From: Jackrogersella multiformis | Lineage: Eukaryota; Ascomycota; Sordariomycetes; Xylariales; Hypoxylaceae | Length of the DNA stretch: 64,000 bases | Direction: 5' to 3' | Assembly (NCBI GenBank): GCA_902806575.1 | Contig: CADCXD010000005.1 | Coordinates: forward strand, 62,001 to 126,000 | Shown here: in pieces, positions 23,052 through 34,393 of the stretch | Position numbering within the stretch: position 1 is the first letter of the stretch | How the letters are laid out: each line of letters starts with the position of its first letter | Translations under genes and position numbers: made by a program | Notes under the pieces: generated by a model | The model's database searches: none | Told to the model about the DNA's origin: nothing | The model's input: the letters and a program-made list of their open reading frames with translations, nothing else

Positions 23052-25821
23052 ATGGATATTCACCGATGCCGCTTCGTACCGTACTCTCCATCAGCCATCA
23101 ATGCCATCGCCTTTTCCTATCCCGCCGTAACCAAATCCCAGAAGAATGCACCCGTGCGGTTGGCCATCGGTCGTGCGAACGGCGACATCGAGATATGGAA
23201 CCCCTTGAATGGTATGTGGCATCAGGAGACTATCTTGCACGGAGGAAAAGATAGGAGCATCGACGGCCTGGTATGGGTAGCCGAGCCCGACCGCATCCTA
23301 CAAGATGGTACTAAGCTCGTCGGAAAGTCGAGGCTATTCAGCATCGGCTACACCAGCACCGTCACCGAATGGGATCTCGAGAACGGCCGGCCGAAGAAGC
23401 AGGCGAGCGGTATGCATGGAGACATATGGTGTCTTGCTGCGCAACCCTTCGTCGTCGTGCCTACCAAGCGCGGCGAGAAGCCTGCGAACGGTCCCGCGCA
23501 GACCGGGAGGAAGCTGGTAGCCGGGACGATGGACGGCAGCCTTGTTCTCTACTCGATCGACGACGACGAACTTCAATTCGACAGGATACTGGTGAGGTCA
23601 TCCTCGAAGAAGACCAAGATGGTCAGCATCGCCTTCCAGAATCGCAACGTCGTCGTCGTAGGATGTTCCGACAGCGCCATCCGCGTCTACGACATGCGCA
23701 ACGGCAGCGTCTTGAGAAAGATGACATTGGGATCCGATCTTTCCGGAGGCGCCAAAGAGATTATAGTCTGGTCCGTCAAGTGCCTCAACGGGCGCGACAT
23801 CGTCTCCGGCGACTCGACCGGCCAGGTCTGCATATGGGATGGAAAGACGTATACCCAGGCCCAGAGGCTGCAGGCTCACAACCAAGATGTCCTCTCTCTC
23901 GCCACTAGCGCCGACGGCTCGACCATCATAAGCGGCGGGATGGATCGGAGGACCGTTCTCTACAGGAAGACCGCCGGCTCGACCGCGAGGTGGAGCAAAA
24001 TCTGGCATAGGAGGTACCATAGCCACGACGTCAAAGCTATGGCCTCGTTTGAGGGACACGGCATGAGTGTAATCGTCTCGGGAGGTTTGTATTCGCTCTC
24101 TGCTCTGATCGATCGCGCTCGCTGACCCTTCTCCCAGGCCCGGACGCCGCTCCTATCGTCCTTCCCTTGCAAGAAGCCGGTATGGAAAACCACCGTACTC
24201 TATCGCATCTACCCCAGAGCCCGCCTCTGAAAAGCGCGCCGAAGAGCAGGCTGATCGTGAGCTGGTGGGAAAGAGAAGTCCACATCTGGCGGCTGAGAAG
24301 ACCTCTGCGGGATCTGGTAGATATGCCAGACGGGGAGTCCGCCGTCGAGAAGAATCGGAAACTACTAGCGCGGGTATTGATCAAGGGAGAGGCCAACATC
24401 ACGTCGGCGACGATCAACCACGACGGTTCGCTGCTCGTGGTATCGACGACATCCGACATCAAAGCGTTCCATATGAAACCTCGGAGCGAAGCAAAGAAGG
24501 ACGAACTCAAGATCTCTAAGGTCGAACTGCAGGAAGAAGTTTCCAAACGAGGCGCGACGAGAGTCCAGATCTCTCCGGACGGACGATGGTTATGTGCCGT
24601 TCAAGGCGGAAGCAAGGTTATTATCATATCGATACTGCGCGACTCCGATTCGGACGGCAAGCCTGTGCTCCACCCTAAAGCAGCTCGGTTGCAGCGTATC
24701 GAACGAGATGTACAGAAACACGTCGCTCTAGGTGGTCTAGGAAAATACGATCGCACGATCACCCAAGTTGCCTTCTCTCCGGACGGCAAAATGCTAGCGG
24801 TGGCAGACCTGGCTGGCTATATCGACACTTGGGTATTAGGTACGGCGCGGCCTAGGCTTCGGAACGGCGTCGGCGGGGTTCGTGACGATGCATTATCGTC
24901 TGGGAGCGAAGACGAGGAAGGCGAAGATGGCGTGGACGGTTTGCGATGGGCTCGCAATCCGAAAGGGTCACTTGTTCCTAAACTGCAAGCCGCTCCTACT
25001 GTTCTATCTTTCTCTGGTCGCATTCCCACCTCGAACCCCTTTCCGGCAAGCGAAGACGAACCTGCAGACGACTACACTCTCCTTGTCGTCACTACTAGAC
25101 CTCAGGTTCTAGTGATCAATCCCACCCTTGGCTCCCTAACGCCGTGGTCTAGGAGGAACCCTATCGGTCGATTTCCAATCGAGTTTCGAAACACCCGCGA
25201 CCTCGTGAAAGGAGCCCTCTGGTCTGGGGAAAGGGTCTGGCTTTACGGAAACACGTTTCTCTTTATGCTGGATTTGTCACAGGATCTGGTGGGACCGACC
25301 GACCCGGAAGGTTATCCTGACGGGGAACTCGTCAAGCAAGGAGTCAAACGAAAGAGGGGAACCGATAGCGGTGCCGGTAGCAAGATGGAAGTCGGGGTTG
25401 CGGGACCTACTAAGATCATCCGTCAAGCTTGGGGTGAGCCAATCGAAGAGATTCCCTCGGCGGCCCGGTGTCCGATCCTATGGACGAGGACGAGGTCAGC
25501 CAGCCAGCGGAGGAGAGCGAGAGCGAGGACGAGGACGACGAGAACTCAGGCGAGCTGGCGCTCCTGCGAGGCGCCCAGGGGAAGTCGACTTCCGAGTCCC
25601 GCTCAAACAAGGGTTTGGTTTTCTGGCATACGTACAAGTACCGACCGATTCTAGGGATCGTGCCACTTGGCGACGGAGAAGAGATATCGACCAACGGGGT
25701 AGGCGAGGTGGCGATGAAACATGAATCACGGGAGGCGCTTGAGGTGGCTTTAGTCGAGAGGCCGTTATGGGATGTCGATATGCCTGACAGATACTTTGGG
25801 GACGGAGAATGGGAGAAGTGA
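23052..25821 (+). CDS. UTP4: Small-subunit processome WD40 protein Utp4
   Basis: Starts MDIHRCRFVPYSPSAINA, the typical N-terminus of Utp4/Cirhin. Exon 1 is 23052-24084; the intron (24085-24137, 53 nt) has a GTTTGT donor, CTGAC branch and CCCAG acceptor. Repeated WD40 blades are visible (ASGMHGDIWCLAAQ, VVVGCSDSAIRVYDMRNG, IVSGDSTGQVCIWDG, IISGGMDRRTVLYR, then VAFSPDGKMLAVADLAGYIDTW in exon 2). The C-terminal end GLVFWHTYKYRPILGIVPLG is also family-typical. Utp4 belongs to the t-UTP/UTP-A complex, which joins nascent 18S precursor in the nucleolus. Odd point: the frame of exon 2 does not connect to this C-terminus. Either one base is missing near 25,459, giving 905 residues when restored, or a 74-nt intron at 25434-25507 (GTGAGC donor, CCAG acceptor) is removed, giving 880. 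Confidence 0.92.
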
Positions 25822-26182
25822 GCCACGATGTACGTATGTTCGTTAAATATTGTACTGGTACGATTTCTAATATCAAGGAATCGAGACGTTGAACAATGCA
25901 TCGTCATCTTCTCATCTACCTTCTCTGCCTCTTCTTACATCCCCTTAAAATGATTTAGCAAATCCGCAGTCTAATCGAGGTTTGTTTTACAGGGAAGCTT
26001 TTATTGATGAGTCAACCTCTCAGAAGGCAAAGGATATAGCTAATAACCATCTATGTTTGTGATTTATCCCCGCTTCAAGCCTCCTAATTTCATGGTTTTA
26101 CAAGCCAGTCACCCTTCTTTTCATCCTTCCACTTCTAAAGGCGAAGCACGCCTACCACGTTATACTAGCCTACCTTTGAGAC
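25822..26182. other. Short spacer between convergent genes
   Basis: About 360 nt covering the 3' untranslated regions of UTP4 and the minus-strand gene at 26183-27119. Nothing else is seen. Confidence 0.6.
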
Positions 26183-27119
26183 CTAGTCACCGCGGGCGTC
26201 GTTCCTGTGCTTGCTACACTTTTCTTCGAAGCGCGCTCGAACGTCCTTGATCCAATTATCTCTGGCAACGAGATCATCCTTCGAGAAGGTATCTGCCATG
26301 CTCATCGCCACGTATTCACAAGAGAAGACCGCAGCGTTGAAGAGAACTTGATCGACACGTCCCAGCTGTGACGGAATGAGCGGTTCGATGATGATCTCTT
26401 CGAGCCTCCTCACTATCTCCTCGAAGGTGGGCGCGTGCTTGAACTATCCAACAAGCATATATCCCGACGCCTGTCCCCAGAGCGTGTCGTGTCTACTAGG
26501 GACGGCGGGTTGGTGGTTGTTATCCCGCACCGTCTTGGCATTGTCGAATGCGTCACGGTATGCCACGGGATCATTCCAGCGGTCGAGCTTGCGAGAGCCC
26601 GGCTGTGATGGTCCCAGCGTCGCCAGTGCCTTCCCTTTCCCCTTGTCCTTCTCGATTCTATTTACGGAGGTGGGAGGCTCGGGGAGGACCTTGTTGCGCT
26701 CGAGTATCTGGACGGCTAGCTCTGGGTTTTTCAAGACGACTTTCTTAGCAGCCTCCAGAATGCCCACGTCGACTGGCTCCCGTAGGTCGTCCGCTCCTAT
26801 CTCCATCTCCCTGGCGTTAGGAGTGATCGAGAAGGGTGGATCATCGTTAGCTACGTGATACATGGAGTAAGTAATTTGATACATCGTCCGGTTTAGCTGC
26901 AACAATCCTGTGCCACTCACGGAATGTATAATCCCAGGCCCCGTAGCTGATTTGATACAGCACCGCCTCTCGGGCCATCCGGCCCTCTGCCTTCGAACAA
27001 CAATCTATATATGCACCCAGCATAAGATAAAACTGCGTCTGAACGTCTGGAGGTAAGGCGTCGAGGCCCAATTGTTCCTTTACAGCCGTCATGGCCCTCG
27101 CCACAGAAAATCTCGACAT
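26183..27119 (-). CDS. Unrecognised protein, frame interrupted by an in-frame TAG
   Basis: I do not recognise this family. Exon 1 is 27119-26921 (start MSRFSVARAM; an ATG at 27155 would add 12 residues). A 70-nt intron (26920-26851; GTGAGT donor, CTTAC branch, TAG acceptor) joins it to a frame that reads DDPPFSITPNARE and then a Lys/Glu-rich helical region. That frame meets TAG at 26446-26444, giving 201 residues. The same frame then continues for 86 protein-like codons (FKHAPTFEEIVRRLEEI onward) to a stop at 26183. Three readings are possible: the short 201-residue protein; an 87-nt in-phase intron (26530-26444, weak GTGCGG donor, TAG acceptor) giving 259 residues; or a nonsense allele. The product is predicted soluble and helical, without signal peptide or membrane segment. 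Convergent with UTP4. Confidence 0.6.
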
Positions 27120-28035
27120 TTTCGATGCGTTTGAATTAATTCCTATTGTAATCACCTATAGAAATCTAATCGTCAAATAACGAAGAAAAGAGGAAGAAAG
27201 GAAGGCTAAGTGTTGGAGTGGGATATTAAAATATGCCCGAATGATGATGGGATTGAAGAAGGATGCGATATGCGTGCAGCCAATTGACTACCTGTAAGTA
27301 GGTGGACAGATTGAAGCTGCAGAATTACATTAACACCTATCATCTGCTTCTTTCATCGAAGTTTCACGGTTAAAATATATGCTTCACCCCTTTGATCTAT
27401 TCCATCTTAGCTAATTGGATCTTCAGTATAGACTTGTATTCACGGGATAGAGAGTGCTTCCTATGAACTCACGAGGACCGATCCAATAAAATTATTGTAT
27501 TCATCTGGTCGACTAATATCATCTCGAAAGGAAAATATATCTAGACCAGATTAACATCTCGTATATCTACCTAGGTAGGTATATCATGTTACGCAGAGCT
27601 GGGCATGATCCGATGTATTTCTGTCGAATTTCGAGGTTTTCTCTGGATTGAACGATTACGTAACCAACTCCCCCTTTTAACAGCATTGATGGAAAGAGCC
27701 CTCAGAGTACCCAATTAATCTAATTTTTGCCGTCCTTCTTTCCTTCTTTCCTCCTTTCATTCTTTCGAGGGCCCCTTCCTTCCTTTTTAGACCCTGGGTA
27801 TTATATTCTAAAAAGGTACCTACCTAATCTAACAGTGGAAGTAGGGCGGACAATAGCGAGGTGACTGCCTTGTTGCTGGGACGCGTCGAAGTATCTAACG
27901 CGTTGCTGCACACGTCCCACCTTTTTAATAATAGTAAAAATAGCAACATCAAAAGCTTGAACCTTCCACTTTCATCATCTTCATACAACCCATAAAAAGT
28001 TATTGACAATAATTCTTTTTAAAATTTCATTCATT
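27120..28035. other. Divergent spacer upstream of the zinc-knuckle gene
   Basis: About 900 nt holding both promoters. A palindrome copy is at about 27,570-27,582. A pyrimidine-rich run of CTTT/CTTC units lies at about 27,734-27,790. No coding sequence is seen. Confidence 0.6.
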
Positions 28036-28833
28036 ATGGCTCCAAAGGAGATGAAGGACGGATCAGCGCGCGGCTGTGATCAAGTTTCGACGGGGCCCGG
28101 CCATAGCCGTGAGTCTGAATCCGAATCCGAGTCCGCGCTCAAGATTGAAGGAAACTGGGGAAAGGTTAGGGAAATTATAAAAACCATGAACCTGAATGAT
28201 TCCGACCAGGTTAGCTTGTCGGTCTCGGGGGATAAAAAAAGATCCCGAGAAGACGACAGCGACAGTGACGATGGCAGGCGACGCCGGCCACGAAAGAAGC
28301 GGGCAAAGTCCCCTCATCGTGAAACCACCTCGGACTGCGGAAACTGTGGCAAAGCTGGCCACCAAGCTCGCGACTGCATCAAGGTTGGCAGAAGCGGCTG
28401 GATGAACGGAGCGTGCCCCAAGTGCAACAAGGCAGGCCACTTGTACGAGAACTGCAAAGAGCGGCAAGAAAAAGAGGACGTCGAGTACCTGTTCTGGTAT
28501 CGCCAGAACAAGGGCCCGGTCAAGAGCAAGATGAACGTCGGTAAATTGCTTAGGACAGCCATCAGAGAGCAACGCGATCCTAAGTATAAACTCGACGCAA
28601 AGCTGGCTCCCCCCTACACCCCAAAGTTCGCCAGGCAGGTCCAACGTGACCATGGCTGGGAGACCTGGGTGTATCGATTCCCAGGAAACCCAGACAAGGA
28701 AGCGTTGAACAAGAAGTACGAGCCTGACTACTATTCTTTTACGCTTGGATCCCTCGCTCAGGCGTTGGACCACCGAGGGTGGCTGCCACAGGACGAAAAC
28801 GTCGATCCTAGGCAGGACGGACCGATGCCCTGA
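28036..28833 (+). CDS. CCHC zinc-knuckle protein
   Basis: A single-exon frame of 265 residues from the ATG at 28036 (CATTATGG context). The N-terminal 70 residues are Ser/Glu-rich; an acidic-basic stretch at about 70-92 ends in RRRRPRKKRAK, a likely nuclear localisation signal. Two CX2CX4HX4C zinc knuckles follow at 101-114 (CGNCGKAGHQARDC) and 127-140 (CPKCNKAGHLYENC). The C-terminal half has aromatic motifs (YLFWYRQNK, WETWVYRFPG, YYSFTLGSL) but no domain I can name. Zinc knuckles bind single-stranded RNA or DNA, and in fungi occur both in RNA-processing proteins and in domesticated or live retroelement Gag. No protease, reverse transcriptase or LTR is seen nearby. The frame continues after its TGA with more zinc motifs (next feature), so this may be the 5' part of a longer gene. 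Confidence 0.72.
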   Translation: MAPKEMKDGSARGCDQVSTGPGHSRESESESESALKIEGNWGKVREIIKTMNLNDSDQVSLSVSGDKKRSREDDSDSDDGRRRRPRKKRAKSPHRETTSDCGNCGKAGHQARDCIKVGRSGWMNGACPKCNKAGHLYENCKERQEKEDVEYLFWYRQNKGPVKSKMNVGKLLRTAIREQRDPKYKLDAKLAPPYTPKFARQVQRDHGWETWVYRFPGNPDKEALNKKYEPDYYSFTLGSLAQALDHRGWLPQDENVDPRQDGPMP

Positions 28834-29770
28834 CTCCCAGCTCACTCTCGGCCTCGGCCAAACCCACTCGTGGCAAACCCCGCGGGGAGTCGAACCCAAT
28901 CTGTTGGCGACCCCATCGACACCGTCAAAGATGACGCTACCCCCAGCCGCCCACGCGGATCAAAGGCTTCACGTCCAATCGCGCCCCCAGCGGCGTCTAT
29001 ACATTCTTCGATTGCCGCCGCCCCTGCAATGTTGGCAGCAGGCATGGCGAGACAAACTACTGAACAGGCTCCCGATGAGGTGGATTGCGACAACTGCGGC
29101 CGGTCCCATACAAAGGGCGTAACGTGTTCCGCTCCGTGCGGTGCATGCGGATCATCCAGTCACCTACGGTCCAGTGGTTGCGACAAGATTGATGACGCTT
29201 GCGTGTGTAGGGATTGTCCGCGACACGTGCGCGAGGCATGTAAAACAGACTGCACCTACTGCCAATTCGTCGGCCGCGCGGGGACTCCTCATCTATCTAT
29301 GGAATGCCCCAAGATCTGCGCTTTCTGCCTGTCAAAGGAACACGGTCTGAGCGATTGTACAAAGTTCCTGGGCGTTGACGGAGTGCGTTTCGATAGAAAG
29401 CTGTGCGAATATTGCGGCAAAGGATATCACTTCGCCACAGAATGCCTCAGGCTGGCATGTCCTGTCCCAAAGTGTGAAACCCCATGAGTGCGATAAGCAC
29501 TGTCCGCATTGTGGATGGGAAAAGGCTTTGGACAACAAACTCAATGAGGCCAAGAGTAACGGGCATGTGTGCCGAGGGAAAAAAATATGGCACACAACCA
29601 AGGACTCCCGCCGCATTTGCCTCGTCTGCCCCAAGAACAAGGACCATAGCCTGGCGAAGGCAGAGGACTTGCAAAAGTTGCGCGAGGAGGCCGTCGAGAT
29701 GGTGCTGAAGGAAAGAAAGCACCTAATCACCGAATTGATCGAGTGCGGAGAATGTAAACTTGGGTATTAA
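28834..29770 (+). pseudogene. Zinc-finger-rich continuation with broken frame
   Basis: Directly after the TGA at 28831-28833, and in the same frame, the sequence stays open to 29487 and encodes a run of Cys/His motifs: CDNCGRSHTKGVTC, CGACGSSSHLRSSGC, CAFCLSKEHGLSDC and CEYCGKGYHFATEC. It then meets TGA at 29485-29487. The neighbouring frame carries on at once with HECDKHCPHCGWEKA and a further Cys/His cluster to a stop at 29768-29770. Removing one base from the AAACCCC run at about 29480-29486 fuses the two frames. So either one gene spanning 28036-29770 has acquired a nonsense codon and a +1 shift, or the second half is a separate gene (first ATG 29029) with a single indel. I found no intron with normal splice sites that repairs either break. 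Function beyond nucleic-acid binding is unknown. Confidence 0.5.
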
Positions 29771-30771
29771 GGAAAGACACTTAATAAAAAGTTTCTTCTC
29801 TCTTCATAATTACCCATGATATTTTTCAAGTGACGATAAATTAGTAGTATGATTTGGCCTAATCGTAATAGCCACATGGTTCGCAAAGGAGGTCAGGTCA
29901 TCGATGTATAATTCAACTGGTGACTTTTCTAAACTGAACTGGCGATATTGCCAACATAATTAATAATAAGGGGGTTGTCTCGTTAATCGTTTAGACCCTT
30001 GGATCGCCCCGATCCGGTATTTCCAACAACATAATTGAACCTATCGACGGAAAAGAAATTAATGGTGATCGACGGACTGGTATTAGGGAAACTAATAACT
30101 GTTAATATCAGAGGGCAACAATATGTTTCGCGCAGGAGGAAAACTAGAAGACGGGTATTCACAAAGACAAGTATTTTTAGGAACCAGGGGCTTTTTCAAA
30201 TGCTAACAGATGAAAAAAATACTTGGGCACTTCTGCGAGAGTACAAGCGACGATTAAGAGCGCGCTCAAACATGAAAACCGAGGCTCCCATCTACATACA
30301 CACACGCCGTCCAACTCCCAACCTTATGACTTATGATGTGGTTTCTCTTGCAGAATGATAGAGGGGAAAATGTATGGTATGTTCTGAATCGTTAACTATC
30401 GATCTCCGTCGCGTGATCTTCTTCCAAACTTGTAAGGCCGGCCGCGCTACACCCGAAAAGGCCGCTCTCATTCAACTCTCGCCCAACGATCTGCGATCTG
30501 CGTCATGTCTCACGACGGATAGAATATTAGATTGGTTCTCTGAAGAAAGGCTCGCGTCTCTCGTTTTACAAGGTAAGTACCGTAGGATATAGATGGTCGT
30601 GTAGCGAGGAACAAGGTTATCATTAGCGTTCCGAGTATTTTAAGGGGAAACAATTTTGGCATCGTTCGGGCGCGCCGACGGCACCTCCAGATTCGTAGCC
30701 GGAGACGGTAATGAATCTCCTCCCGCGGGATCAGGCGTTTCTCTTCCGCAGACGTCATCGGCCTGCTTGTT
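29771..30771. other. Spacer between convergent zinc-finger region and KIN4
   Basis: About 1 kb with the 3' end of KIN4. Two open frames (30,035-30,358 and 30,374-30,592, plus strand) lack recognisable features and I do not call them genes. Confidence 0.55.
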
Positions 30772-33700
30772 TCAGGGCTCGCCTCCTCGAGCTCGGCCCC
30801 GCCTCCTGAAGAAATCCATCACCCTCTTCGCCGCGCCGCTGCTACCTGCGTGGTCGTGAGGCCTTCCGTATTCTTCTCCGTCGTAGGCGTCCACAAATCT
30901 CCTGTTCTTCTGCAGCACGCGGCTCCCGCGCCCGGACTGGCGCCCGTCGTAATGGTCAGAATCGTAGCCGCTCTGGTAAGGCGCCGAGTTGGGCGGCTTC
31001 CGCTGGGCGGGCTCGATGGAGGACTCGGATTCGGAGTTCAGAACCGCGCCCTGCTGCAGATAAGAAGGAATCGCCGTAGGCCTCGTGCTCGACGAGAACC
31101 GCTGGACGGAGCCGGCATTCGGATGAGGTGCCGAGCTCAACCTCGGGGACGGAAGCGGCTCGAAAGTACCATCTCCATACTGCTGGCCTACGTTCCCTCG
31201 GCCCTGCTGCTGATCCCCATATCGACCGTCCGCGTACCGACCGTAATCGTCGACGTCGGGAGGTTCCTGAATTGGCAGATCCTGCTGGGAAGATTCGGCG
31301 GGCGGAGTGGTGGGTTCTTTGCTGAGACCCATCGCTCTCATGAGGGAGAACCGACGGTTCTGCGGTTTCTCTAGCGACGCCTGCGACCCGGCTATGCTGC
31401 CGCTTCGCTTCTTGCCGAGCCCCAGGGAAAACGATCTCCTGGAAGCGCGAGATTCCATAGAGGTTCTCGACTCTCCGGGCATAGCATTCGACATGCTGAT
31501 CGGAGGATACTTCTTGGACGCCTTCTCGCCCTGCTGTTCCGGGCGCTTCTTGCGGCCGCCGAAGATAGATCCGCTGCGACCGAAGATCTTACCGCCGATC
31601 TCGCCAATGGTGTTGGATCTCCTGTGGCCCTTAGATTCGCCCGACTGCTGCTGCCCTTGACTGAAACCTGAAACCTGCACGAATTTCGAAGGCACGCTGA
31701 TGCTGGGCCGGCCGAAGTCCATGTCGGGCGTCTCTTGCGGAATCGGGTTCGAGATGACGTAGTTCTTGGCACCTTTCGGTTGTTGTATGCTTCCATGCGC
31801 GTTAGTACCGGCTACGGCAGGGGGTAGTGGTTGACCGTACGATCCTCGCGTAGATGACGCCAGCTTGGAGGCCGTCGATTGCATCGAGCCGCCGGTAGCG
31901 GGCCGAGCCGCCGACGTGCCGGCGGCGGCGACGCTCATATAAGCATGATCGGACGCGGTGCGAGGAATGTTGGACCTCGGGGGCGGCGCGTCTCGTCGGT
32001 GCGAGCTAGGCGGCTTTCGCGACGGCGTCCCGTACTCGTCCCTCGAGACCGGAGGATCTCTCGGCAGGGGCTTGTCGGTGGGAGAGGATTGAACCTCGAC
32101 CGGACCTTGACTAGAAGACCGAGCCCTGGTCTTTCCCCGAGGCGTCGCGTGGTGATCCTGCTCGCCTCCTCTCTGGGTCTGGGTGACGGGAGCCACGTAT
32201 TCTACCTGCACTGTTCGCCTCTTGTTATCCTTCTGCGGCTTACCGTACGTCTGTTCTTCGCCGTCGGCCTTGCCTTGCTTCCGCGGCGAATCGACCGCGG
32301 GCGCAGCCGTCGACTTCGGCTTGGACGGCTCTCTGACGGACGCGCTCCTCGCCGGGGCCCCGGTATCGGCATCCTCGGCGGGAACGGTAGTGTTCTGAAT
32401 CTCGTTACTGGTGGTCGTGGCACTAGTAATGAGCTCCACCACGTGTGCGTATTCGCTCAGCCAACTATGCCGAGCTACCTCGAATAGGTCCGCACGCTTT
32501 CGTGGGCTCGGGACGAGAATGCGACGAAGGAGATCTCGCGCGTGAGGAGTAACGTATTCGGGGAAGGTAAGGGGAGTGTTCACGATATACTTATATAGAA
32601 GGTTGATGTTGTCCCCCTCGGGATTGGCGGGGTCATCATCGAACGGTAGATATCCTGCGAGCATGGCATACTAAAGAGCTGTGAGCGAGACTAAAAACGT
32701 AGACGAGGTATGGGTGAGTGCTGCTGCGACCTACCAGGATGACTCCGCAGCTCCAGACGTCAACTTTTCGACCCGTGTAGAGCGAGTCGCTAACCACCAA
32801 TTCCGGCGCCGCGTAGCACGGACTTCCGCAGCTAGTCTGCATGAGGTCGCCCCTACGCATCCCGCTCGGCTTAGTCTTGTCTAGACCGGAGCGCTTAACA
32901 AATTCGCGGTCAGACAGATTCAGCTCTTCCTCTTCGTTCAGCTCGTCGACGGGGTCGAACGTGTTAGCGAAACCGAAATCGGTGATGATGATGTTGCGAT
33001 TTCGGTCCAGGAGTAGATTCTCTAGTTTGAGATCTCGGTGGACGATGCCTTTCTTATGGAGATACCCTACTCCCGAGATGAGCTGGGCGAAGAGCCTACG
33101 GGCGGGCCCGTCCTTTAGGTATCTATGGTTGAGGATGTAGTCGAAAAGTTCGCCGCCGGAAGCGTACTCCAGGACAATTCCGATGTGGCGCTCCGTCTCC
33201 GACATCTCGTGCAATCTAACAATGTTAGGATGAGAGATGCCTCGCAGGATGGATACCTCGCGGTAGATCTTCGCCAATCTGGACGGATTACTTCCCACGC
33301 TGTCGCGGCGGATGAGCTTGATGGCGACCTAAGGAGGAACGATTAGTAGTTTGTCCGCAGCCGGGGGCGGAAAAGTTCAGCTTACTTGGACGCCTCCGTC
33401 CTGCTTCCAGCCGAGTTTCACCTTGCCGAACTCGCCCTCGCCGATTACGTTTCCTAGATAGTAATCTCCGAACTTCGAGCCCTTCTCGCGTTTGGAATGG
33501 TCGTGACGGCTTCGACCACCACGTCGGCCCTCTTCTTGAGCATCGCTCATGCCGACGACCGGTGGAGGAACAGCCCCGTCGTCTTCGCCGGGAACCCTAC
33601 GACTGGACGACTGGCCTTGAGCCTCGCTTAGTCGCTCTCGTTCTCGCTCGATATCATCTTCGGGCTGAGATACGATGACGCGGTGGAGCACCTCGCTAGC

Positions 33701-34393
33701 CTCGCGCGAAGGCTGCTTCGCCGAGGCATTCGTGTTGGCCCTGACTGGCATCGTCGTCGAGACGGTCTGCCGGTGGTCCTTGTTGCTGCTTGGCCTCTGG
33801 ACAGGCTCTTGCGTGAGGTGCTGGGATGCTGCTTTTCTACTCCTGGAACTTGGGTCGTCGTAACCTCCACGCCCAAAATCCGACTGCCCATTTGCGCCTG
33901 CTCTTACGCCATCCCCCGGCGTTCGTCTCGGCGAATTAGCGGCTCGCTCCTCGGCACGGGCGGCCCTCCTCGAGGTGGTCGCGCCAGAGGCTCCGTATTG
34001 CGTAGATGACGTTCGCGGAGGCGCGACGGGGGGTTCGTTCCTTCGTCGACCTGAAGCCGCCGACCTGTCATACTCGTTCGAGCTGCCCGCCACCGGCACC
34101 GGCGAGGCTAGTGCGGTCCGCGACGTCATTGGAGACGACTGGGACTGTTCGGGGTGGGTCGGGGCTGGGCTCGCCGCACTCGCACTGTTTCCGCTCGGTC
34201 GTCTAGACGGGCGTCTCGAAGATGCAGGTGAAGCATTCGTATTCTCCCGGTTGGCATATCGACCCTCTCTGCTGGGAGACTGGGCCGGGGTGTACTGGCG
34301 GTGGGGCTGAGAGGCGGCCGCGGGAGAGGGCGTATTCAAGGTGGGCAGAGAGGTCGGCTGGTGAGGAGCTGCCTGCAATGCGGCAGAAGACAT
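30772..34393 (-). CDS. KIN4: Serine/threonine kinase, Kin4/Ppk1-like
   Basis: Three exons: 34393-33386, 33328-32735 and 32670-30772, giving 1166 residues. Introns are 57 nt (GTAAGC donor, CTAAT branch) and 64 nt (GTAGGT donor); both are phase 0. The first 310 residues are disordered, Ser/Pro/Arg-rich. The kinase domain spans about 311-600: GEGEFGKVKLG nucleotide loop, VAIKLI (Lys340), HRDLKLEN (Asp435), DFGFAN (Asp453) and SCGSPCYAAPE activation-loop end. An acidic insert (NEEEELNLSD region) lengthens the segment between DFG and APE. The roughly 560-residue tail is basic and Ser-rich. Budding-yeast Kin4 restrains mitotic exit when the spindle is misplaced. The N-terminal extension, order of motifs and activation-loop insert match the filamentous fungal Kin4/Ppk1 group; a related AMPK-like kinase is the alternative. 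Confidence 0.87.

Noticed and set aside
26444..26446. Programmed stop-codon readthrough
   Set aside because: The context after TAG is TTC, not the CTA-type context known for efficient fungal readthrough; splicing or a nonsense allele is simpler.
28779..28840. Intron that would remove the TGA of the zinc-knuckle gene
   Set aside because: A branch-like CCCTGAC and a CCCAG acceptor are present, but the available donors do not give a length divisible by three, so the downstream zinc motifs would be lost.
28063..28899. 278-codon open frame on the minus strand
   Set aside because: It is antisense to the zinc-knuckle gene, whose plus frame has clear CCHC motifs; the minus frame has no recognisable feature.
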